Positions 49,029-57,332 of a stretch of DNA of 64,000 nucleotides are shown here, in pieces. A program made the translations under genes and the position numbers. The notes beneath the pieces were generated by a model, which saw only the letters and a list, made by a program, of their open reading frames with translations, did no database searches and was not told the origin of the DNA. This DNA is from Cloacibacterium sp046296655 (GTDB lineage Bacteria; Bacteroidota; Bacteroidia; Flavobacteriales; Weeksellaceae): positions 11,034 to 75,033 of the forward strand of contig JBKBLE010000010.1 in assembly GCA_046296655.1 (NCBI GenBank). Reading direction: 5' to 3'. How positions within the stretch are numbered: position 1 is the stretch's first letter; each line of letters starts with the position of its first letter.

Positions 49029-49922
49029 ATGAGTAACAATCCCATTCTTCATCGTTTATCTCAATTGGTGAGTTTGCTTTTAGGAGCGAGGATTTTTGTA
49101 TTGGCATTGTTTACATTTACGTTGTATGTTTCTACTTTTTTTCTTTTTAACCAAGAAGAAAGTCTCAGAAAATTTGTTTTCGATTATAAAGTTCACGGAA
49201 TTATTCTCTGTGCGATGCTGAGTATTGCAGCAGGCGGAATTATCAACCGCTTTTATGACAAAGAAAAAGACGAAGTAGAAAAGCCTTTTAGAAGCAGATT
49301 ACAAAGTTTCTTGAAAGAAAAATATTTTCTGTACAGTTATGTTATTCTCAATATTTTTTCATTGGGAATTTCCGCGGTTCTTTCATGGAGAATTCTTGTT
49401 TTTTTCTTGATTTATCAATTTATCATTTGGTTTTACAGTCATAAACTGAGCAAAATGCTCATTATTAATAATCTTACTTTTGTGAGTTTAACATTGTATC
49501 CTTTTTTTGGATTATTGGTTTATTACAAGCATTTCTCGTACAAATTATTTTTAATGGCAGCGTTTTTATTTTTAATTATGTTAACCATTGATTTGATTAA
49601 AGATGTCTTGACGAGTAATGTAGATAGAGTTTTTGGCTATAATACGATTGCCAATGTTTTTGGAAAAAAAGTAAGTTATATTGTCATCGGATTTGTGATT
49701 TTTGCGAATGTTTTGGTTTCTATTTTATTGCTTTTCTTCATCCCGAAAACCAATTATATGTTAGGTTACTTTTCATTAAGTATTCTTTTTTTCGTAATGA
49801 TGAGTTTTCCTATTCTTACCTTTCAAAAATCTAAATTATTTTGGGTAATCAATTTCTTTAGAATTTGGGTTTTTATTGGCGTAATTTTTATGCTTTTGAA
49901 TGGCATTTTTGAGAGATTTTAA
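49029..49922 (+). CDS. UbiA family prenyltransferase
   Basis: The 297-residue membrane protein has eight to nine helices. The prenyl-diphosphate/Mg motif is present in modified form as INRFYDKEKDEVEKPFRS (about residues 75-92; usual NDxxDxxxD). A second acidic motif, DLIKDVLTSNVDRVFG, lies near residue 190. This is close to the geranylgeranylglycerol-phosphate or UbiA-like transferases found beside mevalonate genes in flavobacteria. The acceptor is unknown (quinone ring, lipid or other). It follows the mevalonate kinase with a 70-bp gap. Confidence 0.83.
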   Translation: MSNNPILHRLSQLVSLLLGARIFVLALFTFTLYVSTFFLFNQEESLRKFVFDYKVHGIILCAMLSIAAGGIINRFYDKEKDEVEKPFRSRLQSFLKEKYFLYSYVILNIFSLGISAVLSWRILVFFLIYQFIIWFYSHKLSKMLIINNLTFVSLTLYPFFGLLVYYKHFSYKLFLMAAFLFLIMLTIDLIKDVLTSNVDRVFGYNTIANVFGKKVSYIVIGFVIFANVLVSILLLFFIPKTNYMLGYFSLSILFFVMMSFPILTFQKSKLFWVINFFRIWVFIGVIFMLLNGIFERF

Positions 49923-49976
49923 AGCGTTAAAATTCATCAAGACACTTCCAACAATCATCATCCAACAAAAATTCAC

Positions 49977-49984
49977 TATCTTTG
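49977..49984 (+). promoter_or_regulatory. -7 promoter box of the pseudouridine synthase gene
   Basis: TATCTTTG matches TAnnTTTG exactly, 16 nt before the ATG. Confidence 0.65.
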
Positions 49985-50000
49985 CAAAAATTTATTATTT

Positions 50001-50993
50001 ATGAGCAGAGAAAGAAATTCAGGAAAAAGTAACAATAGAAATTCTGAGAGGAGACCTTCCTCACCTAAAAGCTCAAAACCTTCATTTGATAAACCAAAGA
50101 GAACCAGAGGAACTGACACCCCGAAAAGAGGTGGCGAGAAAACTTTTGATTCTAGAGAGAAATATGTAAAAGGTGATTTGAAATTAAGCAAAAAGCCTTT
50201 CAAAAAATTCGAAAAAGACGAAGACAAAGCAAAATCTTTCGTTCAAAAAAGACGTCTAGAAAAATTAGCAAAGTCTGAGAACAAAGAAACCATTCGTTTA
50301 AATAAATACATTGCCAATTCTGGAATTTGTAGCAGAAGAGAAGCAGATGAATTAATTGCTCAAGGTTTGGTAGAAGTAAATGGTAAAGTAATCACAGAAT
50401 TAGGTTACCAAGTAAAGAAAACAGATAGAGTAGTTTTTGACGGACAAAGAATTACACCAGAAAAACCAGTGTATGTTTTGCTAAATAAACCAAAAGGTTA
50501 TATTTCTACAACCAAGGACGAAAAAATGCGCAAAACCGTAATGGATTTAGTAGCAAATGCGTCGCCTTATCGTTTATTTCCTGTTGGTAGACTAGACAGA
50601 AGTACTACTGGAGTTATTTTATTGACGAATGATGGACACATGACTAAAAAATTGACGCATCCATCATTTAACATAAAAAAAATCTATCACGTAACGCTTG
50701 ATAGAAAAATTTCTAAAGAAGATATGCAAGCTATTGCAGACGGAATTAGACTAGAAGAAGGTATAGCAGAAGTAGATGCGATTTCCTACATCGATGGAAA
50801 ACCTAAAAATGAGGTGGGAATAGAAATTCACATTGGTTGGAATAGAGTAGTGCGTAGAATTTTCCAGAAAATGGGCTACGAAGTAAAAGCGCTAGATAGA
50901 GTAATGTTTGCAGGGCTTACCAAGAAAAATGTAAAACGAGGCTACTGGCGAATTCTTACAGATTTAGAAGTTAACAATCTGAAAATGTTGTAA
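50001..50993 (+). CDS. rluB: RluB/RsuA family rRNA pseudouridine synthase
   Basis: The enzyme isomerises a uridine in rRNA, most likely 23S U2605 (RluB). The 330-residue protein has an unusual N-terminal extension of about 90 residues, very rich in Lys, Arg, Ser and Pro and probably disordered. Then comes an S4 RNA-binding domain (IRLNKYIANSGICSRREADELI, about 95-140) and the catalytic domain with Asp in PVGRLDRSTTGVILLTNDG. The basic extension is common in Bacteroidota. It is a single gene with its own promoter and terminator. Confidence 0.92.
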   Translation: MSRERNSGKSNNRNSERRPSSPKSSKPSFDKPKRTRGTDTPKRGGEKTFDSREKYVKGDLKLSKKPFKKFEKDEDKAKSFVQKRRLEKLAKSENKETIRLNKYIANSGICSRREADELIAQGLVEVNGKVITELGYQVKKTDRVVFDGQRITPEKPVYVLLNKPKGYISTTKDEKMRKTVMDLVANASPYRLFPVGRLDRSTTGVILLTNDGHMTKKLTHPSFNIKKIYHVTLDRKISKEDMQAIADGIRLEEGIAEVDAISYIDGKPKNEVGIEIHIGWNRVVRRIFQKMGYEVKALDRVMFAGLTKKNVKRGYWRILTDLEVNNLKML

Positions 50994-51008
50994 GAAAGTA
51001 AAGAAATT

Positions 51009-51035
51009 ATAGAGCGTTTTATAACGCTCTTTTTT
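51009..51035 (+). terminator. Terminator of rluB
   Basis: The stem AGAGCGTT/AACGCTCT with loop TTAT is followed by T5. Confidence 0.87.
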
Positions 51036-51056
51036 ATTGTTTTGCGTTAAAAAAAA

Positions 51057-51515
51057 GTGAGAAAATCTTTACACAATCTTTCAGACGTAAACGAAATTAT
51101 CAATAGAATACATCTTCTACATGAGAATTCTCCTAGAAAATGGGGAAGCATGAATGTCTCACAAATGATGGTGCATTGTGCTAAAATTCTAGAAGTTCCC
51201 AATAAAAATTTGCAACTGAGACATCCTCATTTTCTAATTCGGCTTATTGGTGTAGTAACCAAGTACGAGCTCAGAATTTTCAATAACGGAATACCGCATA
51301 ATATGCCCACTTTCGATGAAGTTGTTGTGAAAGAATCCTGTGATTTTCTAGAAAGTAAAAAATATTTATTGGCAACTTTAGATGAATATGTTTGGAATGC
51401 ATCACAAAATAATTTACCCAAAACTCACCAATTATTCGGGAAAATGACGAAATTTGACTGGGGGTTTTTAGAGTATAAACATCTTCATCATCATTTAAAA
51501 CAATTTAATGTATGA
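51057..51515 (+). CDS. DUF1569 family protein (DinB/YfiT-like fold)
   Basis: The 152-residue protein belongs to DUF1569, a branch of the DinB/YfiT-like four-helix superfamily of metal-dependent enzymes. Candidate metal ligands are His40 in MMVHCAKILEV and the C-terminal cluster HLHHHLKQF (142-146), the placing seen in the superfamily. The start is GTG. Its stop overlaps the ATG of the YtxJ-like gene (ATGA), so the two are coupled. Because bacillithiol S-transferases belong to the same superfamily, a thiol-related role is plausible but unproven. Confidence 0.78.
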   Translation: MRKSLHNLSDVNEIINRIHLLHENSPRKWGSMNVSQMMVHCAKILEVPNKNLQLRHPHFLIRLIGVVTKYELRIFNNGIPHNMPTFDEVVVKESCDFLESKKYLLATLDEYVWNASQNNLPKTHQLFGKMTKFDWGFLEYKHLHHHLKQFNV

Positions 51516-51898
51516 GTATTTTTAACAATATATTTGGCGGAAATTCTAATGGTTCTTCTTTGAAAGAGTTTTGGAATAAAATCGAGTCCTCAGAAGATTT
51601 AGAAGCCGCAATCGAAGCATCAAAACTAGGAAAAGTAGTGATTTTCAAACATTCTACCAGATGCATTATTAGCAAAACAGTTCTTAGAAATTTTGAAAAA
51701 CAAATAGAATCAGAATCTGTTGACTTGCCAAAATTTTATTATTTAGATTTATTAAACCATCGCGATATTTCTAATGAAATTGCCCAAAAATTTTCTGTGG
51801 TTCATCAGAGTCCACAAATTGTAGTCATAGAAAACGGTCAAGTTATTCATCATGCTTCACATGATAATATTGATTTAAGTCTTATCTTAGCATTATAA
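51512..51898 (+). CDS. ytxJ: YtxJ-type bacillithiol-system redox protein (monothiol thioredoxin-like)
   Basis: The 128-residue thioredoxin-fold protein has a single active-site Cys in FKHSTRCIISK, the signature of the YtxJ family, which is linked to bacillithiol metabolism. The cis-Pro region is VHQSPQIVVIENG. It would act as a bacilliredoxin-like or glutaredoxin-like monothiol protein in the cytoplasm. It overlaps the DUF1569 gene by 4 nt. No bshABC genes are in the window, so bacillithiol production itself is not shown. Confidence 0.85.
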   Translation: MSIFNNIFGGNSNGSSLKEFWNKIESSEDLEAAIEASKLGKVVIFKHSTRCIISKTVLRNFEKQIESESVDLPKFYYLDLLNHRDISNEIAQKFSVVHQSPQIVVIENGQVIHHASHDNIDLSLILAL

Positions 51899-51909
51899 AA
51901 TCAAAACAA

Positions 51910-52488
51910 TTGGAAAATTTTCAATTTCAAATTTCTAGATTACTTGATGCTCCTATAGAAATTGTGCAATTTTGTAGTGAGAAAATCAAAGTAAAAAATG
52001 TGCAAAAAGGCGAGTTTTTCTTACAACCTGGCGAAGTATGTAATGATACATTTTTTGTGAATAAAGGCTTACTAAGAATGTACAGTATTGACAAAAACGG
52101 AAAAGAACATATCTTGCATTTTGCTCCCGAAAACTGGATTTTAGTAGACCGAAGTAGTCTTTATCTTAATCAACCTTCAGATTATTACATAGATGCGGTA
52201 GAACCTTCAGAAGTTTTGGTGCTTTCGCCAGAATATTTTGATTTTTTAGCGGAAAATCAACCTTCAGTTATTGCAAAACAGAATGTTTTATTGCACAAAC
52301 ATATAAGCAGTCTACAAAAAAGAATTACGCAATTATTAGGTGCAACAGCCGAAGAAAGATATGTAGATTTTTTGAAGACTTATCCTAATATTTTTGAAAG
52401 AGTTCCACAATGGATGGTGGCGTCTTATCTAGGAATTACTCCAGAAAGTTTGAGCCGTGTGAGAAAAGAATTGGTAAAAAGAAGATAG
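51910..52488 (+). CDS. Crp/Fnr family transcriptional regulator
   Basis: The 192-residue protein has an N-terminal cyclic-nucleotide-binding-type beta barrel (about 20-125, KGEFFLQPGEVCNDTFFVNKGLLRMY) and a C-terminal winged helix (about 140-190, MVASYLGITPESLSRVRKEL). The phosphate-binding cassette of true cAMP receptors (GE..RSA) is not evident, nor is the Fnr iron-sulphur Cys set, so the ligand is unknown. The start is TTG, 11 bp after the ytxJ stop. The following gene codes for a class II cyclic-nucleotide phosphodiesterase-like protein. Confidence 0.88.
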   Translation: MENFQFQISRLLDAPIEIVQFCSEKIKVKNVQKGEFFLQPGEVCNDTFFVNKGLLRMYSIDKNGKEHILHFAPENWILVDRSSLYLNQPSDYYIDAVEPSEVLVLSPEYFDFLAENQPSVIAKQNVLLHKHISSLQKRITQLLGATAEERYVDFLKTYPNIFERVPQWMVASYLGITPESLSRVRKELVKRR

Positions 52489-52536
52489 CAAAAAATATAA
52501 AGACTTTCATTTTTAGTAAGGAGCAAAAATATTATA

Positions 52537-53472
52537 ATGAAAAAAATAGCAATATATTTATCCCTCTTCATTTCATTTTTATTGAAATCACAATCCTTTG
52601 ATGTAGTTCCGCTTGGCATTTATGGTGGCGAAAAAGAAGACAATTTATCATCTTATTTGGTGTCTGTGTCGGGTAAGAATCAATTCTTATGTTTAGATGC
52701 CGGAACCATCAATTCTGGAATTAACAAAGCCATAGAAAATAAAACTTTTAATACAGATGAAGCCACGGTTTTGAAAGATTATATCAAAGCTTATTTTGTT
52801 TCTCACGGTCATCTAGATCACGTTTCGGGCTTAATTATCAATTCTCCAGCAGATAGTAAAAAGAATATTTATGTAATTCCTTTTGTTAAAAATATTTTGT
52901 TGAATCAATATTTTACCAACGAAGTTTGGGCTAATTTCAGTGATGAAGGAGCTGGTGCAATTGGGAAATATCACCTCAATTCGGTAGAACCACAGAAAAT
53001 TTTTGAAATTCCCGAAACTGAATTTAAAGCCCAATTTTTTGAGTTGAGCCATACCAAAACACACTTGAGTTCTGCAATTTTAATCAATCATCAAGGTAAT
53101 TATTTGCTTTATTTGGGAGACACAGGTGCAGATAGAGTAGAGCAAAGTAAAAAATTAGAGAATCTTTGGGAAAACATAGCTCCTTTGGTTAAAAATAAGT
53201 CTTTGAAAGCAATTTTGATAGAAGTTTCTTTCCCGAATTCTCAGAAAGAAAATCTTTTGTTTGGTCATTTAACACCGAATCTATTAAACGAAGAATTGTC
53301 TAAACTAGCTCAGTTGGTAGGAAAAGAACATTTAAAAGGTTTAAATATTGTCATTACTCACCGAAAACCTACAGGTAAAAATCCAGAAATAATTGCCGAA
53401 GAACTAAGAAAAAACAATCCTTTTCAGGTCAATTTAGTATTTCCAGAACAAGGAGTAAAACTTAGCTTTTAG
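52537..53472 (+). CDS. Exported MBL-fold hydrolase, class II 3',5'-cyclic-nucleotide phosphodiesterase type
   Basis: The 311-residue protein has a signal peptide (KIAIYLSLFISFLLKSQS) and the zinc motif SHGHLDHVSGL (about residues 88-98), with further ligands in SHTKTH, GDTG and ITHRKP. The class II phosphodiesterase family (yeast PDE1, Vibrio CpdP) is recognised by the N-terminal GxxGGxxxxNLSxYLV pattern and HxHLDH. It probably acts in the periplasm. It lies 48 bp after the Crp-like regulator gene. Confidence 0.85.
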   Translation: MKKIAIYLSLFISFLLKSQSFDVVPLGIYGGEKEDNLSSYLVSVSGKNQFLCLDAGTINSGINKAIENKTFNTDEATVLKDYIKAYFVSHGHLDHVSGLIINSPADSKKNIYVIPFVKNILLNQYFTNEVWANFSDEGAGAIGKYHLNSVEPQKIFEIPETEFKAQFFELSHTKTHLSSAILINHQGNYLLYLGDTGADRVEQSKKLENLWENIAPLVKNKSLKAILIEVSFPNSQKENLLFGHLTPNLLNEELSKLAQLVGKEHLKGLNIVITHRKPTGKNPEIIAEELRKNNPFQVNLVFPEQGVKLSF

Positions 53473-53533
53473 CTTCGAAATATGATTTTTTTAGGTATTG
53501 AAAATAATTCTTGTTTAGTGTTCCTTTTTGTTA

Positions 53534-53541
53534 TAACTTAG
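53534..53541 (+). promoter_or_regulatory. Possible -7 box of the small GNAT gene
   Basis: TAACTTAG has one mismatch to TAnnTTTG, with TTG 20 nt upstream (53511-53513). Confidence 0.4.
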
Positions 53542-53567
53542 ATTAGTAGCAAACTATAAAACACAAC

Positions 53568-53834
53568 ATGATGGAACTTAAAGAAATTATCAAAGGATTT
53601 GAGTTATTTGACTCTGGAGACAAGGTAGGTCACATAGAATTTTCTGAGATGGATGGTATATTAAAAATTACACATACAGAAGTTCGTGAAAAATATATTG
53701 GCAAAGGTTTTGGTAGAAAATTAGTAATGGCAGCGGTAGAACACGCTAAAAAACATAATTTTAAGATTAGACCACTCTGTGCCGCAGCTGCACAAATTCT
53801 AAAAAAAGATCAGTTTTTAGATGTTTTAGCCTAA
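53568..53834 (+). CDS. Small GNAT-type N-acetyltransferase (YjdJ-like)
   Basis: The 88-residue protein is one compact GNAT domain of the short type: TEVREKYIGKGFGRKLVMAAVEHAKKHNFKIRPLCAAAAQIL. This contains the acetyl-CoA pyrophosphate loop (GKGFGRKL for R/QxxGxG/A) and the final strand-helix, with the Cys seen in the human GTLF/NATD1-like group. Two ATGs are adjacent (53568 and 53571). The substrate is unknown. It is transcribed alone and converges on the CoA transferase operon. Confidence 0.85.
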   Translation: MMELKEIIKGFELFDSGDKVGHIEFSEMDGILKITHTEVREKYIGKGFGRKLVMAAVEHAKKHNFKIRPLCAAAAQILKKDQFLDVLA

Positions 53835-53840
53835 AAAATT

Positions 53841-53874
53841 AAGGAACTTCGCCGTGATGCGAAGTTCCTTTTTT
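53841..53874. terminator. Bidirectional terminator between the GNAT gene and scoB
   Basis: The stem AAGGAACTTCGC/GCGAAGTTCCTT with loop CGTGAT is flanked by A-rich and T-run sequence, so it can end both convergent transcripts. Confidence 0.9.
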
Positions 53875-54529
53875 ATAAATTCATTTCTGGTACATTTTCA
53901 TCTATGATGAGTTTTCCTGCGGTAGCGTTTTTAATGTCTTGTACAGAAACTCCAGGAGCTCTTTCTAAGCAATGAAATGCGCCGTCTTTTATTTCGTAAA
54001 CGCCTAATTCTGTAACAATTTTTTTAATACATTTCACTCCAGTTAAAGGCAAAGTACATTCTGGTAAAAGTTTACTTTCGCCATGCTTGTTCACTTGTTG
54101 CATCGCTACGATGATATTTTTCGCCGAAGCCACTAAATCCATTGCGCCACCCATTCCTTTTACCATTTTACCAGGGATTTTCCAATTGGCTATGTCTCCA
54201 TTTTCAGAAACTTCCATTGCGCCAAGAATTGTTAAATCTACTTTTTGAGCTCTAATCATTCCAAAACTTGTTGCGCCATCAAAAATAGATGCTCCTTTTA
54301 ATAATGTAACGGTTTGTTTTCCTGCATTAATAAGGTCTGCATCTTCTTCGCCTTCATAAGGAAAAGGTCCCATTCCTAGAATTCCGTTTTCAGATTGTAG
54401 CACTACATTAAAACCTTCAGGAATATAATTAGCCACCAAAGTTGGTATCCCAATTCCAAGATTTACATATGTGTTGTTTTGTATTTCTCTTGCAATTCTC
54501 ATTGCAATTTGTTCTTTTGTTAAAGCCAT
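53873..54529 (-). CDS. scoB: Succinyl-CoA:3-ketoacid CoA transferase, subunit B
   Basis: This is one half of a class I CoA transferase that activates acetoacetate with succinyl-CoA (or related acids). The 218-residue protein carries the catalytic glutamate in VLQSENGILGMGP (about residues 42-54; the SENG motif) and NIVGMGGAMDLV-type sequence as MVKGMGGAMDLVASAKN. It is transcribed after subunit A, separated by 154 bp that contain an inverted repeat. Confidence 0.93.
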   Translation of the reverse strand: MALTKEQIAMRIAREIQNNTYVNLGIGIPTLVANYIPEGFNVVLQSENGILGMGPFPYEGEEDADLINAGKQTVTLLKGASIFDGATSFGMIRAQKVDLTILGAMEVSENGDIANWKIPGKMVKGMGGAMDLVASAKNIIVAMQQVNKHGESKLLPECTLPLTGVKCIKKIVTELGVYEIKDGAFHCLERAPGVSVQDIKNATAGKLIIDENVPEMNL

Positions 54530-54548
54530 ATTTTAATATTTTAACACA

Positions 54549-54682
54549 TGAGTCACATTAGATTATAGATAAAATTGATGAAAACTAGAACATATAAGGT
54601 TTTGAAAATTAAAGATTTTCAACTGATGTGTTCTTTAAAAATTCTTATTTGTTTTCAACTTTTTTTAAAATCTAATGTGTTT
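54549..54682. repeat. Inverted repeat in the scoA-scoB spacer
   Basis: CACATTAGATT (54551-54561) and AATCTAATGTG (54670-54680) are perfect inverted copies about 108 bp apart, with inner near-matches AACACATGA/TGATGTGTT. The spacer has no gene. Confidence 0.5.
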
Positions 54683-54683
54683 A

Positions 54684-55385
54684 TTATTTTTTTGGTCTTA
54701 CAGTTCTCTGCTCAATTCGTTTTTCATAATTTTCGCCTTGGAAAATTCTATGAACATAAATTCCTGGAGTGTGAATTTGGTCTGGATCTAGCTCTCCAGC
54801 TTCTACCAATTCTTCTACTTCTGCTATGGTAATTTTACCAGCCATCGCCATCATTGGATTAAAATTTCTAGCGGTAGAACGATAAATGAGATTTCCTGCA
54901 GTATCACCTTTCCAAGCTTTTACAATCGCGAAATCTGCGTCAAAAGCATATTCTAACAAATAATCTTTTCCATTAAAATTTCTCACTTCTTTTCCTTCGG
55001 CAACTTCTGTTCCTACACCAGCTGGAGTGAAAATTGCGGGCATTCCGTAACCTGCAGCCATACAGCGAGTTGCTAAAGTTCCTTGAGGAATCAACTCAAC
55101 TTCTAATTCTCCAGAAAGCAATTGACGCTCAAATTCAGCATTTTCGCCCACGTATGAAGAAATCATTTTCTTGATTTGCTTTTTTTGCAATAATAAACCC
55201 AACCCGAAATCATCTACACCAGCATTATTAGAAATACAAGTAAGGTTTTTAACTCCTTTTTTTACGAGTTCGGCGATAGAATTTTCAGGAATTCCGCATA
55301 AACCGAAACCTCCGAACATAATGGTAGCGCCGTCTTGAATATCAGCACAAGCTTCTGTTACGTTTTTTACTGTTTTGTTAATCAT
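54684..55385 (-). CDS. scoA: Succinyl-CoA:3-ketoacid CoA transferase, subunit A
   Basis: The 233-residue partner of ScoB shows the CoA-binding start with DIQDGATIMFGGFGLCGIPENSI, NNAGVDDFGLGLLL, then IPQGTLATRCMAAGYGMPAIFTPAGVGTEVAEGKE, all hallmarks of subunit A. Together the two subunits allow acetoacetate to be used or formed in ketone-body-like or amino-acid breakdown. It is the first gene of the pair. Confidence 0.94.
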   Translation of the reverse strand: MINKTVKNVTEACADIQDGATIMFGGFGLCGIPENSIAELVKKGVKNLTCISNNAGVDDFGLGLLLQKKQIKKMISSYVGENAEFERQLLSGELEVELIPQGTLATRCMAAGYGMPAIFTPAGVGTEVAEGKEVRNFNGKDYLLEYAFDADFAIVKAWKGDTAGNLIYRSTARNFNPMMAMAGKITIAEVEELVEAGELDPDQIHTPGIYVHRIFQGENYEKRIEQRTVRPKK

Positions 55386-55432
55386 TAGATTTTTCTTTTG
55401 CTCTAAAATACAATTTTTTTGAAATCTAAAAT

Positions 55433-55466
55433 AAAAAAAGCTTCCAAGTTCTAATTCCTTGAAAGC
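55433..55466 (-). terminator. Terminator of the M42 peptidase gene
   Basis: On the minus strand GCTTTCAAG pairs with CTTGGAAGC (one mismatch) around a 9-nt loop and is followed by T7. Confidence 0.78.
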
Positions 55467-55488
55467 GTGATGTTATCATGAATTTTGG

Positions 55489-56565
55489 TTAAAAATATTT
55501 TAAACTCATGTTTGGTTTTATTTGAAGCAATGTTTCATAAATGAGTTTAATAACATTGGCAACATCTTCTTTGGCAACCATTTCTACTGTAGTGTGCATG
55601 TATCTTAATGGTAGAGAAATCAGTGCAGAAGGAACACCTCCGTTAGAAAATGCAAAAGAATCTGTATCCGTTCCTGTTGCTCTGCTTAAAGCGTTTCTCT
55701 GGAAAGGAATTTTCTTTTTCTTTGCGGTATCTGTGATTAAATCTCTGATGATGTGATGAACAGAAGGAGCATACGCAATTACTGGTCCGTCTCCACATTT
55801 CATGTGACCTTCTTTTTTCTTTTCAATGTGTGGAGTAGTGGTGTCATGTGTAACGTCTGTAACGATAGCGATATTTGGTTTTATAGTTTGTGCAATCATT
55901 GTTGCTCCATATAAACCCACTTCTTCTTGCACAGAATTGGTGATATATAATCCGAAAGGTAGTTTCTTTTTGTTTTCTTTTAAAAGTCTCGCTACTTCTG
56001 CAATCATAAATCCGCCCATTCTGTTGTCTAGCGCTCTACAAACGAAATAACGGTCGTTGAGTTCAAAAAATTCATCTGGATAAGTAATCATGCAACCTAC
56101 ATAAATTCCTAATTTTTCAACTTCTTCCTTAGATATACAACCGCAATCAATGAAAATATTTTCAATTTTCGGAATTGGTTCATGAGGATTTGCGCTTCTG
56201 GTGTGAATAGCAGGCCAACCGAAAACTCCTTTTACAATGCCTTTTTCTCCGTGAATGTGTACCGTTTTAGAAGGAGCAATCATTTGGTCTGAACCTCCGT
56301 TTCTAATTACGTAAATCATTCCATCATCCGAAATGTAATTTACGTACCAAGAAATTTCGTCGGCATGAGCTTCTATCACTACTTTGAATTCCGCTTCTGG
56401 ATTGATAATTCCGTAGCAAGTTCCATAGTGGTCTACTCTTATTTCGTCTACATAAGGCTTAATATAATCTGCCCAAATTTTTTGCCCATTTTGCTCAAAA
56501 CCAGTTGGCGAAGCAGTGTTCAAATATTTTTCTAAAAATTTTAAAGATTTATTTTCAAATTTCAT
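55489..56565 (-). CDS. M42 family metallopeptidase (glutamyl aminopeptidase/endoglucanase M type)
   Basis: The 358-residue cytosolic di-zinc aminopeptidase forms large tetrahedral assemblies in this family. Zinc ligands and catalytic residues appear as VVIEAHADEISWYV (His, Asp), CRALDNRMGGFMIAE (Asp), NSVQEEVGLYGATM (the Glu pair) and VTDVTHDTT (Asp). The C-terminal His is in ISLPLRYMHTTVE. It trims peptides after proteasome-like or Clp degradation. It is a single gene. Confidence 0.94.
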   Translation of the reverse strand: MKFENKSLKFLEKYLNTASPTGFEQNGQKIWADYIKPYVDEIRVDHYGTCYGIINPEAEFKVVIEAHADEISWYVNYISDDGMIYVIRNGGSDQMIAPSKTVHIHGEKGIVKGVFGWPAIHTRSANPHEPIPKIENIFIDCGCISKEEVEKLGIYVGCMITYPDEFFELNDRYFVCRALDNRMGGFMIAEVARLLKENKKKLPFGLYITNSVQEEVGLYGATMIAQTIKPNIAIVTDVTHDTTTPHIEKKKEGHMKCGDGPVIAYAPSVHHIIRDLITDTAKKKKIPFQRNALSRATGTDTDSFAFSNGGVPSALISLPLRYMHTTVEMVAKEDVANVIKLIYETLLQIKPNMSLKYF

Positions 56566-56620
56566 ATAAAGGAACGATTTTTGTGATACTTAAAATTAAA
56601 TTTTAATTCAGGTAAAAATA

Positions 56621-57331
56621 ATGAAATTTCAGAACATTTTCACCATATTTCTTTTGTTTTTTAGCTTATCATTTCAGGCTCAACAAGATACTATAAAAAT
56701 AGAATTGAAAGCACTAAAAGATGTTCCAAAAGAAAAACTTCAAAAAGATGATTTTGGGAATGTTTTTTATTACGACGAAAAGCAAAAAGCTAGAATTTAC
56801 GAAATCAACGGAGAAAAAGTAGTGGTGATGGATGAGTTGCTTCTCATGCAAAGACCACATTTTAATAATCAACTTGACCGTAATTTCTATTATTTTCTCA
56901 ATAAAAAATTGAATAGAGTTTATCCTTATTTCATTACAGCTTTAGAGCAATACAGAGATATTCAAGATGAACTTTCTAAAATAGATGATGATAAAAAAAG
57001 AGCTTACATCAGAAAAAGGCAAGAAGAGCTCGCCAATCAATATGAAACCCAATTAAGGGATTTGACGACTACAGAAGGTAGAATTTTTGCCAAATTAATG
57101 CACCGAGCTACTGGAAAAACAGTGTACGAAATCATTAAAGAATTACGTGGAAACTGGAGTGCTTTTTGGTGGAATGTAAAAGGAAATATTGCAGATATAG
57201 ACATTAAAGAACCTTATGATCCGCATGCTAATAGACAAGATGCTTTTGTAGAATCTCTTTTGTACTCTAACTGGAATTTAGGATATTTGCAGCCTTATGA
57301 AGGATACAGAGATTTTAAAACAAAAAAATAA
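56621..57331 (+). CDS. DUF4294 family exported protein
   Basis: The 236-residue protein of unknown function has a signal peptide (FTIFLLFFSLSFQAQQ). The DUF4294 region covers most of the rest (NVFYYDEKQKARIYE, LDRNFYYFLNKKLNRVYPYF, FAKLMHRATGKTVYEIIKELRGNWSAFWW). No catalytic motif is clear. The family is confined to Bacteroidota as far as I know. The S1/P1 nuclease start lies one base after its stop, so the two proteins are made together, probably in the periplasm. Confidence 0.83.
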   Translation: MKFQNIFTIFLLFFSLSFQAQQDTIKIELKALKDVPKEKLQKDDFGNVFYYDEKQKARIYEINGEKVVVMDELLLMQRPHFNNQLDRNFYYFLNKKLNRVYPYFITALEQYRDIQDELSKIDDDKKRAYIRKRQEELANQYETQLRDLTTTEGRIFAKLMHRATGKTVYEIIKELRGNWSAFWWNVKGNIADIDIKEPYDPHANRQDAFVESLLYSNWNLGYLQPYEGYRDFKTKK

Positions 57332-57332
57332 C

